A stretch of 64,000 nt of DNA from Malus domestica (lineage: Eukaryota > Streptophyta > Magnoliopsida > Rosales > Rosaceae): positions 22,597,501-22,661,500 of the forward strand of contig NC_091665.1 in the NCBI RefSeq assembly GCF_042453785.1, given 5' to 3'. The notes under the pieces are model-generated. The model made no database searches. It saw nothing but the letters and a program-made list of their open reading frames with translations, and had not been told where the DNA came from. The translations under genes and the position numbers were made by a program. The stretch's first letter is position 1; each line of letters opens with the position of its first letter. This document shows positions 15,619-29,924 of this stretch, one piece after another.

Positions 15619-15912
15619 TGTAACATCCCACATCGCCCAAGGGAGTGGATCATGTAAGCCTTATATGTATATTTCCATTTCTACCTAGCACGAGGCATTT
15701 TGGGAGCTCATTGGCTTCAGGTTCCATCGGAACTTCGAAGTTAAGCGAGATCGCGCGAGAGCAATCCCATGATGGGTGACCTACTGGGAAGTTCTTATGT
15801 GAGTTCCCAAAAACAAAATCGTGAGGGTGTGGTCGGGGCACAAAGCGGACAATATAGTGTTACGGTGGAGTCGAGCCCAGGATGTGGTGGGGGCCCGGGC
15901 TAGGATGTGACA
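15619..15912 (+). repeat. Cassandra LTR with 5S-rRNA-like domain
   Basis: The 294 bp LTR starts TGTAACATCCCACATCG and ends GGATGTGACA. Its middle resembles 5S rRNA: CGAAGTTAAGCGAGA, then CAATCCCATGATGGGTGACC and TGGGAAGTTC. This covers the internal RNA polymerase III control region. The 5S-carrying LTR is the defining trait of the Cassandra TRIM family. It is not a 5S gene. Confidence 0.9.
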
Positions 15913-16121
15913 ATAACCGACACGAATAGTATGAAAAAATTTGAATACAACGGCTAGCAGCTAACCGTTGTATTCAAATTTTTTTTTTTACTTTAAACCT
16001 TTTTTTTCCTTCTATAAATATGGTTAAGCTCTTTCAATTCTTCACTTCACTTGCAATATTTCCTTCATCTGCAATATTTCTTTCAATTCTTCAATAATTT
16101 CCTTCAATTTTTTCAATAAAA

Positions 16122-17143
16122 ATGGCCTCATCTGCAATGAAAGGTAGGGCTTGGACCTGAAAAGAAGATGAAACTCTTTGCAGGGCTTACAGATGGGTCT
16201 CGGAAGATAGTGTAAGGGAGATTTCTCAAACAAGTGAAGGTGTTTGGAGTCATGTGTCCAAAAAATATTTAGAGTTCTACGAAGGCACAATTCCACCAAA
16301 TACCCCGAAACCACGAGAGTTGTTCTTCAAGATGGAAGAAACATATTCATCCAAGTTTGAATAAATAACATCAAGCAATATTAGCAGCCGCAAGTAGACA
16401 TGAAAGCGGCACCAATTACTACGACGAAGTTAGTGTTTTCACAGTTTATTTTAAATGTTTAATTATATTACATTTAATTTCATAAATTAATTTCCTTTAA
16501 TTTTTGTAATTATATTACATTTAATTTCATGAATTAATTTAATTTAATTTTTGTAATTATATTTTCTAGGTATGCCAAGCAGAGGAATTGTATATGGAGG
16601 GCAGCTCAAAACCCTTTTAGTTTCACGGTTGTTGGGAAATTTGTAAAGGGTGGGTGTTATTTGAAGATCCACCTTAACATAGAGCTCCTATGCCGGTGTT
16701 CGGAACTGCATCCTCGGCTGCAGATATGGATGAAGATGGATCTCCTACCATTCAACAAACAAGGGTAGCAAATCTGTCTTCGGGTGAAGGTTCCATACCT
16801 AGGGTTATGGGACGAAACAAGGCGCGAAGGTTGAAGGAAAATGGTAAGGCAAATGCTGATTACGCTGCTCAACATGAAGTGGTGGCCTCATTGCGATTAA
16901 TGGCGGAGCAAAATGCCCTTGAGGGGGAAGAAAGGAAGTGTAGGCATGAAGAACGGGCCAAACAAATACAAGAAGAAATGGATGATAAAAATATGGAAAG
17001 GAACACTTCGAATTACACTCCAATGAGTAAGACATATTTTGATAGGAAAAAAAAGGGAAATTATGTCTCGGCGGCAGTTGTTTATCTTTGACTGTACTCC
17101 TACAATGGCGGATGATGAAAATGATGTTGATTATGAATATTAA
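16122..17143 (+). pseudogene. PIF/Harbinger ORF1 (Myb/SANT-like) relic
   Basis: The sequence reads MASSAMKGRAWT, then a TGA stop, then a clear SANT/Myb-like segment (EDETLCRAYRWVSEDSVREI, GVWSHVSKKYLEFY). After a frame change comes HESGTNYYDE and an intron-like gap (about 16429-16570). Then QAEELYMEGSSKP follows, with more stops, and a long open tail beginning MPVFGTASSAADMDEDG with charged coiled-coil sequence (HEERAKQIQEEMDDKN). A final frameshift precedes the original end DENDVDYEY. ORF1 proteins bind DNA and help the transposase of PIF/Harbinger elements. Automatic annotation often mislabels this family 'glutathione S-transferase T3-like'. At least three stops and two frame changes make this copy dead. 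Confidence 0.8.
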
Positions 17144-17147
17144 ATTT

Positions 17148-17301
17148 AAGTTGTTGTAGATTTTAAATTTAAGTTAATGTTGTTTTTAAATTTAATTTGT
17201 AGTTTTTAAATTTAAGTTGTCGTTTTTAAATTTAAGTTGTAGTTTTTAAATATAAGTTGTAGTTTTTAAATTTAAGTTGTTGTAGTTTTTAAATTTAAAT
17301 A
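17148..17301. repeat. A/T-rich tandem repeat, unit about 22 bp
   Basis: About seven degenerate copies of TTTTTAAATTTAAGTTGTAG run directly after the ORF1 relic, inside the Harbinger element. Confidence 0.85.
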
Positions 17302-17398
17302 ATAAATTATGTTTGGTCCTATGACCCTTTGGTCCTCGGTTGGAGACAATTTTTTGTGACAAAACTAAAACGAGCCCTTTGACCCTCGGTTGGAGATG

Positions 17399-18472
17399 AA
17401 GGCAAATATGATCCTGTACTGTTCATTACAGTATTAATATCTTGAAGGAGCAGAATGTTAAAACGAATCATCCGACACCATTGCGATTTCGGGCCGGAAA
17501 GAGAGTTGCACGCACCAAAGATTTTATTCGAAAATATAATTGCCACGTGCTAAACTTCAGTGGTTGTGATTGATGCTGACCTGGTGTCCCAGGGTATGAA
17601 AAGTTATTCCCCAACAAGCAGCCCGCCGCTCTTTTTCCCCCTTCTTTCCTCTTCCTCTGGTTCCCTGCCTCACCTTCTCTTTTGCTGCTGCCTTTCTTCT
17701 TCTTCCCTCTTCAGCTCTTCACTTCCAAATCCCACAGCAGTCTTGGGGTTTGAGGCTTTTTCTCTGTTGGGTTTTCTTCCAGTAGCTCAAAGCTCCAAAA
17801 GGTATTCCCCTTTCAGATTCTTCTCTCCCAGTTTCTTTAGGGTTAATGTTTTCTTATACTGTTTACGGTGGTGCTGTTTAGTTTCAGAGATTCATTCCAC
17901 GTACAGTTAATAAATCAAAATTTGGTACTACTATCTGATTGATTAATACACCATGATTAATTGGGCATATCGTCCGGCTTAAAGAATTTCGGATGTGTTT
18001 GCCGGCATTGTTGTACTCTGAATAAATCTGATCACATTTCAGTGGTCCTAAGCTAGAAGGTCATAATTTGTAGCATATAATGGAAGGGTTCGCAGATACT
18101 TGTCAATTATCCGAAGCTGGATATTGAGGTCTTTAAGCGTAGTGTCTTTTTGTTTGTGTAGCATCTGCTTCGAAGGCTTCAACTTTAATGTCTGATAATG
18201 TCTGTATGTGTTGTTATTCGTCACCGATTGACAAGAACTGAGATTAAAGAAAACATCCCTTAAACTGTAGAGACGGGGCAGGTTATAAATTCAGGCGAAA
18301 TGAAACTAGAAATATATAGTCTTGTGATTTGTGTCTAAAAACATAATAAAAGGGTATTAGATCGATCCATGATAATAATAAGATTGTTATTGATGTGGTT
18401 ATTTGTTATCTCATTTCTCAAAGTTTTAAGTCTGTTTGATTAAACATTGTCTTTCTCACTCAGGGGTTCACC
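17399..18472 (+). promoter_or_regulatory. upstream region and 5' leader of adenylosuccinate synthetase
   Basis: CT-rich leader-like sequence lies at 17620-17790. A donor (AAAAG-GTATTC, near 17800) and a strong acceptor (CTTTCTCACTCAG, ending at 18463) suggest a 5'-UTR intron of about 660 bp that ends 10 bases before the ATG. The promoter should lie between the Harbinger end and about 17600. These boundaries are inferred. Confidence 0.55.
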
Positions 18473-20429
<1,957 letters not shown>

Positions 20430-20625
20430 TCTCCATAATATTTCCTTGAGATTCCGGATGATTTTCAGACCGTCACAAGTAATACGAAGCTGCTTGTAAT
20501 GCATCGGGTTGCAAGTTTTTACCAATAATTTGAAGTTTGAAGAGTAGTTGGGTTTGTCTTTGTGGTTTTCGTTTGGATCCGTTTCGACGAAATAGAATGT
20601 CTGCGTTTGTGGGGAATAACATTTA

Positions 20626-20779
20626 GGGAATTTTAACGAAAAACTTCTGATACTGTTCATTTTAACGAAAAATCACATTTTTACACTAAAAAGTCAATTC
20701 TGGTACTATTCATTTTACTCTTTATTTTGTCCTTATCATTAAAACTCAAAATTTTCAAACAATTTTCATTAGTTTACCT
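20626..20779. mobile_element. 154 bp MITE with 9 bp target duplication
   Basis: TAACATTTA flanks both ends (20617-20625 and 20780-20788). The ends GGGAATTTTAACGAAAAAC and TTTTCATTAGTTTACCTT are imperfect inverted repeats. A 9 bp duplication points to the Mutator (MULE) superfamily. It lies in or just past the 3' UTR of adenylosuccinate synthetase. Confidence 0.65.
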
Positions 20780-21015
20780 TAACATTTATTCTTGCACCCG
20801 GCCTCTGCTGGTATTAAAATTGAAAATAAAAATTCGGGGAGCGTAAAAAGGGAATAAGTCAGAAACCATCCGACTTTTCCCTTGCAAATTGCAACATATT
20901 TTCCAATCCCAGAAGTACCATTTGCGATACCTTGAATTCAAATACAACAAGGCCAACTGTACAGCCATATACAGGGTACGGCAACCCAAACAGGAAGATG
21001 AAGCAGACATAATCT

Positions 21016-23615
21016 TCATGGAGTTAGGCATGCTAGCAACTTTCCGCAGACTTGCCGTAGCTCAACCGAAGCATCTGTCAAGGCTATACTCGACAGTATC
21101 GATCTTCCTTCTATTAATCTTGCTGATATACTTTCTACGATTGCATCTTCACTGGCCATTAGAGACCCCATTAGCTTTGCACCTGCCATCTTTTCCTGAA
21201 GAACAACATAGGTCTCCGATCAGTATTCGGCCATCATTGATACTAAGACAAAGACGGTAACTAAAAAATTAAAACTGTGTCCAATACCTTCTCCGACCCT
21301 TTTCTAAGTGCTTTTAATGAGACTTCAAGAAGATCAGTTGAGTAAGGAAGAATTGCAGATTTCAAATGGTACACCGATGAAAAGAGAACCTCAACGCATG
21401 CAGCTCGGATCTCCGGGTTCGTCATCACCTGAAGTATTTGACACCACATGCAAGAATGAAGTCAGGCAGAGCACGATATTAAGAGCCAGATACTCACAAA
21501 TCTGAAAGCAATGAATAATCAAAATACCTTAACAGAACGGATGAGACATGGTATAGTTTTTCGAGCAAAAGGTTTTCTTCCAGAGTCCAATATCTTTTGG
21601 CAAGCACTAATGAGAACATTTGCCATGCACATATAGAACGAGAGTGGAACTGGCACCTCACTTGTGCATTTCACATCATCCAAGTCAGATGATAAGGCAG
21701 GTTGGTTGCTATCTTGTATAAGTTTATTGATTACATAGGTGAGGGCGGAGTCTCTTGATGCAGCATCTCCTGTATTTTGGATCATAAAAGTGAAGTCACA
21801 TGTGCCCAACTCAAAAAAATTTAAGCTCAGACTGAGGATAACATAGCAACCAAAATTACGCAATAGCAAAGTTACCTTTCTTCCCAACAATGCTAAATGA
21901 ATCTGGATCTTGCAGTTCAGCACATATCATAAGTGCGAGGCAATCAATGCAACCATGCTGTGCTTTGGAAACTACAGGAAAAGGAACGTTACCCCAATCA
22001 ATTTTAACAAATAGAAACAAAATTTCTTAGTGTTTGAAATCTTTACTTGTTACACACCTTCATCCCCATCACCAGAAGGCCATAATAGCATTGTCTCCAA
22101 CGTCTGTCTGATTTTGAGCATAACAGGATGAGAAAGTGAATCCCTGCCTCTGACCTGTCAAACATAAGAACCTTAATTAGCTCAATCTCGATGTGAATAA
22201 AAACAGTTGATGCCTAGGATTGTGGCAGAAGAATAAAGCACAAACTCTTAAAGGCATGAGGTAATGGCAACCAAGATGTTGGTCGTGAAGGATAATTACC
22301 ACAAGAGAAGTGCAAACTGAAAATAAGCATGCTTTAATCTTTAGTATATGCAGAGAACTTGCAGCAATTTCTAGCTGGGAGCTGACAATTGGAATTAGCA
22401 CCTACAGTTTCAAATGGTAGGTACAGATTAAAATGATTGGTATTTTGTCTAGTACAGCATATACAGAAGCACAATCAACAAAAAATTAGAAAGCAATAAC
22501 CTATTATGACACGCAACTGGTTCATGTTCATACACAAAGTTTCATAAAGCACATGGAATTCAACTTCGCAACTTCCACGATGAATGGGGGTAGATTTTAA
22601 TTTGTAACTGCTACCACAAAAAAGATGCGGAGGTATTGGTGAAATCTTTATGGAAAATAAAATGTAAGCTGATGAGCAAGTATTTTGGAATAATTCTTTA
22701 GCACTGAGAATGGATATAACCCAAATTACACATCAATGATGAAAGTTCAGAGGATCCAAAATCATAGAACCTTTTTTCATAAAAGCACATGGATATTGGA
22801 TACTCAAATGGATCTAATACTAGGCACATCCAACTATGTGCATAACCAAAGTTACTTACTAGTTAAAGTGACATAAGTTCCCAAACTTTGACTAATTACA
22901 AGAAACGACAATAAGCTTCTTTTATGGTCAGTATGGAAGTCAAGAGTAGGTAGCTAAACAGATTCAGTTGTAATCCACAAAGGTCTCACATATCATAGCT
23001 TTAAATAAACCATTTATGGATACAAACATGCATATCATCACATAACCCAGTTCCAAACATTAAAAAAATAAAATTCCATGAAGGACAAATCAGTCTCCAA
23101 GAACGAAAGATGCAGTTATAATACAGATATGGTAAAAGTCACTATTGTATACTTCAGGATGAATACGCCCACAGAGCTCAGCCGCAAGTTTCCGTACATC
23201 ATTGAATTCAAACTCACACAATGTCCTGAAATAAAAATAAAATAACCAGAAGAAAAACCATCAGATTCCATTTGTACAACTGAATCTTTATGATGGTCAT
23301 GTTGATGGATTTACCTTTTCAGAAGAAGAGCAGTCACACAATCCTGATTGATAGTATTGATATCTCCAGAGTCTGATATCAAACAGAGACCAGAAATAGG
23401 TTAAAACTAGAAGTGCAGTTCCTCTAGAGAGTTTTTAAAGATATCTGACAAAAATCATGGAGTTATTGGAGAAATAGTGATTATTTTTTTGACATCACTG
23501 AATATTGAAATGTAGTCATGGGTAAACAGATCCCTAGTGAATACCGACTAGCACATCCTCTCTTTATTATCATGAGAAGAGTGGGCCAATAAAAAATTGA
23601 GTTTGACTTCCAGTC

Positions 23616-23695
<80 letters not shown>

Positions 23696-26600
23696 CGTGA
23701 AAATTGCCATGATTGAAAAGTTGTCCATAAATGATAGGTGAATTAAGGTCATTAAATACCCTCAGTGGAAGCATCCTAATTATGAGTAGCGGGCAAAGGT
23801 GTTCAAAAAGGGTCTGCTGCATGTTTTCAGAGTCATCACTTTTATAGGTCTGGCACTCCCGTCCAGAAGAGCTGTTTCCATCAAACCTGAAAGAGGAAAC
23901 GGGCAGAGAATAAAAAAAGTTTAACCACAGCATAGAAAGCCAAATAAAAGTCTTGGATATGCTGAAAATAAAGAGAGAGACGGGGATAATCCAGGAAGCC
24001 TCCAATTCATACAATCAGACAACTTCTTTGCTTTAAGGTAAAAAAAAGAACATGTTCTTAATCTTTGAATGAAGAACATGTTCATTTTGCCATCCTGTAC
24101 TTTTCTGGACTATGCTTAATCGGAAAATGACGGATATGACATAGAAATGATGGACATGCTGGCCCAGGAAGAGACATTAAGAACACCCTGGTAAACGTCA
24201 GAGACAACTTTACCAGTGTTTTTCAGGGAATATGTTCTTTTAAAAAAAAAAACAAGTGGAAACCCAAAATTACCCTCCAAATGCCCAAAATGTCATAGAA
24301 AAGTATGGAATGGCAACTAATAAACTCGCAACATTATGTAATTTTCCTGCAACTACTGGCCATTTATCTCATAGAACTACAAAAGGGGGATTGTTGCCAG
24401 CCAATTACATGAATCTAGATTTAGGATTATTCCCGCTACCTAGCTCACAATGACAGTTGGCTGAACAAGGATATGGGACTGATATAGATTTGATATAAGT
24501 TGTATAACATAATGTACTTACTCTTTCCGTTGTTTAGCATGCAATAGAACACAAGAGAGAACGGCATCAGCAGCTTCTGCCAAGTGCTCACTTATATAAC
24601 TCAAAAACTTCACCATTGTTGCATTTGATGGCTCTGCAAACATCTTCTCAATCAATGGACCAATCAAGACGTCCCAGCTTTGAACCTGTGGTAATGCAAT
24701 TGTAAACAAGAAGATCATCGAGTCGAAAAAAAACTCAAGAAGCAAGCCAGTGATCAAAATTTGAGTTTAATTTTGAAAACCTTGAAAAGACAAAAGTTTA
24801 TTATGGAAAATTCATCTTACACTTTTAGACCACTCTGGGATCAGCATAAGCACTCGTTCACTCTCCAGTTTTGATCCTGAAACTTGCAAAATGAAGAGCC
24901 CAAATTGGAAATATTAGCATATTACAGTTACATTAATCAAGTGTAATACGTTTCATGTTTCTATGTCAACAAATATAATTGTATTAGCGTCAATGTGGGT
25001 AGACTACAACTACATAATAGAAGATTGATATTGTTACTTGTCAAGTTGTAATGCATTTGAGCATTACTGTTCGATATCAAGTTATCAACACATACATAAT
25101 TAAAGAACGGTGGGTAAAAGACAAAAGAAAAATTTTTGGTCATGCATCAAGGGAAAAATACAAAAACAACTTCGGCATAGAATAGAATATCTGCCAAGTG
25201 GTCACATTGAAACAGATCCTCACCTACATCCCCTGCAGTGTTCAGAAGATTTACACTTTCACTGAGGCTGCTGCAAGCAAGAATAATTAATAAAAGTGTT
25301 CAGAAGTAGAAGCTTTAACTCAATACACGTTTCTCTGTATATAAAAAAACTCAATAGACATTCTCTAACCCAAACCCAAAGAGCAAAAAAGTTTCTAACA
25401 GACATTTTCATAATAAGTTAAACATCTTAAACTTTGAGAACATGAGGGAAACAACATTGAATGGGAAAGGAAAATACCTAAGACAGTCGAGCAGTAAACA
25501 TATAACCTCAGCATTCTGGCTATGATATTTTAGTACCCCAACACAGGCATCACTTGCAGTTGATTGCAATCCTTCATCCGATGAATAAACTAGATGAACT
25601 AAAGCAGGCAAAACTAATGAAGGGTCTGCAACAACAGGCAGGTATATTTCATCAATGAAAAGTACTAAATCAAATGTCAATCTAAGATTCTTAACTGAAA
25701 ATAATATTTGCCCAAAGAAGATGACCATATACAATCCTTTGCAAGATCTTATTGTTTTTACTCAAAGAATGAAGCATAACCAGCTTGTATGTAACATGTT
25801 TCTGGTATTATGATCCTAACGATTAAAATTGTTACTATTATTAAATTCTGAAACACCAAAATTTACATAGAGATAATCTGGAGAATTTCAAACAAGATTT
25901 AGCATAAAACAATTCAAACTGTGAAACGGACCGATCATTGTAAGTAAAGTAGATGCTTGTTTTTGAATGGCAATTTCTTCATCTTCAAGTCGCTCAATCA
26001 AGTGGTTTGCAATATCTTGCCTGCAAATATCACAGGGAAAAGATACAGAAAGGTAGAATGGTGAAAACACCATAATATTACAAAACAATAAATGCCACGG
26101 GAGCATTTTGTATACCATGATAACTGGGGAAGTATGTCATTTGAATCTGACGACATGCGAATGAGTTCTGATACAACATCAAGGGCATTCCTCCTCTGTT
26201 GAACATTTCCACAAGCAAGGCGTTCTAGAACTTCTTTAATGCAATGGTTGTCTCTGCTCCTGTTGGGCCATTAATGCCAAGTTAACAACAGGTACAAAAC
26301 AAAACTAAAAAAAAATACAGATCATAAATTTGATTTACACTTCCTAGAAACAAAAGAAACTTAATTGAAGAAGAAAAATACATCAAACAGTATTCAGCTA
26401 TCAGCATAACAACAGCTCTAGCTGTGCCGTCCCGTTCATCTAAAAGATGAATCAGCAATGGTAGCATAGCATCCACCTCACCAGAGTCAGTGAGACCACT
26501 TCCAGATAATTTTGGCTTAAAAATGACTGCTTTGAATATACAAACAACCCCATCTATCACATCATCATCAGCAGAATGAAGCTTCAAAAGAAGAATAAAT

Positions 26601-29273
26601 GTTGATGTCAGTAAGATGACAGAAGAACAATGGCCTTCCAAAAAGAACTCTAATACTGTGGCTAGACACATATTGTTTTCAAAAATATGTGATGGTTAAG
26701 TCACCTAACTGTACCAATAATGCCAAGATTGGATGCAACCATAAGACCATTAATATCAAGATTGGATGCAAGCATTAGTACCTGTGGTAGAAGAACCTGT
26801 GATATCCTCATCCCATATTCTGACACTATGCTCTCAAATTTCTTGCTGTCAAGACGCCCCAATAGAAGGCATAGACAATTCAGGAAAAACTTTCTGGTCT
26901 CTGCACCACTATCCTTATTCTCACTGGGCCCTCCTGAATAATTATCTGTATAAAACTGCATATATTTTTTGTATAAAAAATTAAATGATTCCATCAAGTA
27001 CAAGCAACCAAAAGTGGAAGAAATCGTGGTCCAGAATCAGAATTTAAAGATATACAGTTAAGTTACAAGATTTATTATTATTTACTATTTAGCAATTTAA
27101 AAATGATCATATAACCTGTATGCCGTCCAGAATAAGAATTTAAAGATATACAGTTAAGTTACAAGATTTTTTATTATTTACTATTTAGCAATTTAAAAAT
27201 GATCATATAGTCCAAGATCAACCTGTATGCCTGCTAAGTATTGGTCCAACAATTCTTTGTAATGCCGAGAAAATTTCTGATCTTCCAAGTGCATTAACAA
27301 GCCATAATGCTTCCAACAAGAATACAGTAGCAATGCTCCAGTTTTGACAACCTTCGAACCTGTCTTTCATGTTACAAACAAGTAAAGCATGACCTTTGGA
27401 AATTAGAAACCATAATGTGTGATATTTAATAAAGAATGGGTAAAGGACCTGCCTCAACTTCCAAGTGAAGATAATGTCCTTTTATCTCCTGCAACCACTT
27501 AAGAACTTGCTCCAATCCTTTGGCATGTAATGGTCGGCTTTTTCTGCTCCACTGCAGAGTAGGGTCACAAAGTAATAGGGTTCACGTTTGAAGCAAGTGA
27601 CATACAATACAGAAATAGACATGAATATGTGAGTTTTCTTTCTAGATTGAACGGTAACATTCGATATTAGATTATATGAACTGCTGATAGAAATGTCTTC
27701 CTAGTTATTAACTTTTACAACTAACGGTTATATAGAGATGGAGATGCTAATTATTAGACTTATTTTGGAAAATAGCATCACAACCACAAGGATCCCACCT
27801 GACCTGTACAACATCCCAATAATTACCTACTACAAACACTCCTGCACAAGTCCATGGACCACCACTTTAAAAGTAAACATAGGACAGGTTAAACCCAAAA
27901 TGCAGTTGAGAGGAACTTACAGCAAGGAGTTTCTGCAGTAGCCGAATAAGTTCCTCTAAATGATCCCATAGGATATTCTCCATTTCCATGTTTGAGGCTA
28001 CTAGAGATTCGGAAGCTGGTTTTGATTTCTTTTTGCTGCTATCACTGGACACTAAAGTAACAGGTCGCTTTGTTGCATTTGAATCTGACAATTTCGGCCT
28101 GTTACTTGGAATCTTAGCTTTTTTTGTCAATGCTTCTGAGAGAGCTAAAAAACAATCAGCAGCAGACACAGCAAGGCGAGATGGCAGTTCATATCCATCC
28201 TGCAAAGTGCTACCAAAACAAGAGGTCGAAAATATGACCAAATATAATCAATACAGAAGCATTATATTTATTGTCATTTGTCACCTAAAGTATAAAAATT
28301 GTATTCCTAATCTTGTTATACAAGACATTGCAATGATTTCAAAAACACTGTGCATTTTATTCCAAACCTTATAAATCTGAATATGACAAGTAATTCCAAA
28401 TATAAGCATAAAGCAAACACCATATAAACACTGGATCCAATTGGCTTCAACTTTATCACGTACCTGCCCTTGCGTACAACATGCAAGAGAGGCGGAATAC
28501 ACGAAGTGAGTATCTTCACCAAATCACCGTACCGCTCCCTTATACCTGTCATTCGAAGCAGTAAATACTCAAATTTCCGCTATTAAAGATAATTAAAGCA
28601 ACGGCTTTCTAACTATTTTCACTTCAACAACTTCACATTTGGCTTTGTTACCATTCATGGGAAATTGGGTCACTGTGGTCTCGTAGTCCAGAAGAGCACG
28701 CACAAGAGTACACCAGCCAAGCACTATAAAGCGATCATCTTTCGTCGAAATAATTTTCGCCAGTCCTGCCACAATAGCTTGGAAGATAAAATCGTCCTGA
28801 AATAGCCAATTCAAAAGCACCATAGCTTGCCTGCCGCGCTTCGTGTCCTTGCAGCTCAATGACTGAATTTGGAAAATAACACCAATAATTTAAAGAAATT
28901 TGAAAAGAAAAAAAACCCAGAAACAATTGCATTGTGATTGAATGAAAAAATGCAAAGAAAAAGTGAAATTGCGTACATTTTCGAGCATGGGGACGAGAAT
29001 TTCATGGAGGGGCTCGTTCCTCTGAGCAGCGTCGTTTAGGTACTTGTGCAGGAAGCGGAGGGCGTCGTCGAGAGAGACCGAAACGGAGATGTGAGGGGCT
29101 GAGCTGAGGGGCGGAGGGGAGAGTCGAGAAACGGCGTCGTGGAGCTTTCTGGGGCGGGCGGAGAGCAGAGCGGTCATTGCTCTGCCGAGCGTCACTGACA
29201 TCATTGACGGCGAGGGAGATTCCGACGAGTCCGAGGAGTCGGATTTCCATAGCAAATGTTGCGTTTGTGCCAT
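21016..29273 (-). CDS. ARM/HEAT-like repeat protein, 23 exons
   Basis: The minus-strand exons are 29273-28977, 28862-28652, 28545-28464, 28209-27921, 27551-27449, 27359-27223, 26955-26782, 26581-26382, 26259-26116, 26020-25932, 25625-25478, 25270-25224, 24876-24821, 24685-24522, 23886-23696, 23372-23315, 23225-23153, 22401-22300, 22154-22058, 21971-21876, 21769-21528, 21428-21288 and 21195-21016. They sum to 3321 bases, in frame, giving 1106 aa. The product is helical throughout, with ARM/HEAT-like stretches (IERLEDEEIAIQKQASTLL, DPSLVLPALVHLVYSSDEG, VKFLSYISEHLAEAAD). A polar, Lys/Ser-rich linker lies near residues 225-275. There is no catalytic motif, signal peptide or membrane segment. It is probably a scaffold protein. 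I recognise the plant ARM-repeat class but not a characterised gene. All introns are GT-AG. Confidence 0.85.
23618..23692. repeat. (GA)n microsatellite at a 5' splice site
   Basis: About 37 perfect GA units. On the coding (minus) strand it is a CT run starting at base 3-4 of the intron, right after donor G-GTAC of the ARM-repeat gene exon ending at 23696. Confidence 0.97.
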
Positions 29274-29924
29274 TTGGATTGGTTGGATTGAGAAATTGGA
29301 GAATTTGAGTCTTGTAGGCTATTTGGTGTTGCTGTTTCAAAAACCTAACTTTTGGGTTTAAGCAAAAATAAATAGATTTGAAACCTTTGGTTATTAATCA
29401 AAATGATAAAGGGTGATGTAAGTGAATAATATAAAAAGTGATTTTTTAGAGCAAAATTATCCTTAACTTTAAAAATGAACAGTATAGAAGTGTTTTATTA
29501 AAACTCCTTTGGGTTTAAGATCCTGCTAGGTGCCAATGGGTGCAACTGCGTACTAATTTTTAGAAAAAGCAAGGTGCTCTATCCACACACCAAAAGCAAA
29601 TGTAGATTTGGTTTAATCTAAATTACATATTAATAGAACTTCTTTGTTAAAAAAAACCAATGAAATTACAATTATAACCTTTAATACATAAGCGAAAAAA
29701 TTAGAAAATGAAAAAAAATGTGGCCATTAAAGTAATTTCATACAAATAAGTTTTTTGGTTTTTGTTTAGAACCTCACCCTATCACTACCCTCTAAACTCA
29801 TTCCCTCTCTTTCTCCTTAACCCCCAACCTCGTTAAAAACAAATAACTTCTCCCATCAAAAAGTTAAAAAACAATATTTGAGAAAATCAAAATATATTCT
29901 CACATAAAGTGTGGCCTTTACTAG
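29274..29924. other. upstream region of the ARM-repeat gene and left half of a foldback element
   Basis: The ARM-repeat gene promoter and 5' UTR should lie here. From about 29813 the DNA is the left half of an inverted-repeat element. 29813-29845 and 29898-29920 are matched in reverse complement at 34534-34563 and 34479-34505, on the far side of an LTR element. The outer ends are not fixed. Confidence 0.6.

Larger units (their letters stand above)
13247..15912 (+). mobile_element. chimeric LTR element: long LTR plus Cassandra 3' half
   Basis: The unit is flanked by the 5 bp duplication ATAAC (13242-13246 and 15913-15917). It begins TGTGACTACCCGTCC and ends GGATGTGACA. Its parts are a 2302 bp left LTR (13247-15548, TG...CA), two bases, a primer binding site TTGGTATCAGAGCC, a ~55 bp middle, a purine tract AAAGGGGTGGA, and a 294 bp Cassandra LTR. 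The two LTRs are unrelated. No gag or pol is present, so movement would have depended on enzymes from elsewhere. Confidence 0.8.
12980..17398. mobile_element. PIF/Harbinger element split by an LTR insertion
   Basis: The left end GGCCATCTCCAATCG (after TTA at 12977-12979) pairs with the right end CCTCGGTTGGAGATG at 17384-17398. An internal ORF1 relic (16122-17143) identifies the superfamily. The transposase ORF (DDE) is absent. An LTR insertion at 13247-15912 splits it, with duplicated ATAAC. Without the insertion the element would be about 1.75 kb. The right end is diverged and its target duplication is not seen. Confidence 0.7.

Noticed and set aside
21429..21505. Possible extra exon of the ARM-repeat gene (ICEYLALNIVLCLTSF on minus)
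   Set aside because: Including it breaks the reading frame into the following exon; skipping it keeps phase 0.
23481..24014. 177-codon minus-strand ORF with a long Leu-Ser run
   Set aside because: It reads through a GA microsatellite and across a splice donor of the ARM-repeat gene; only its first half overlaps a real exon.
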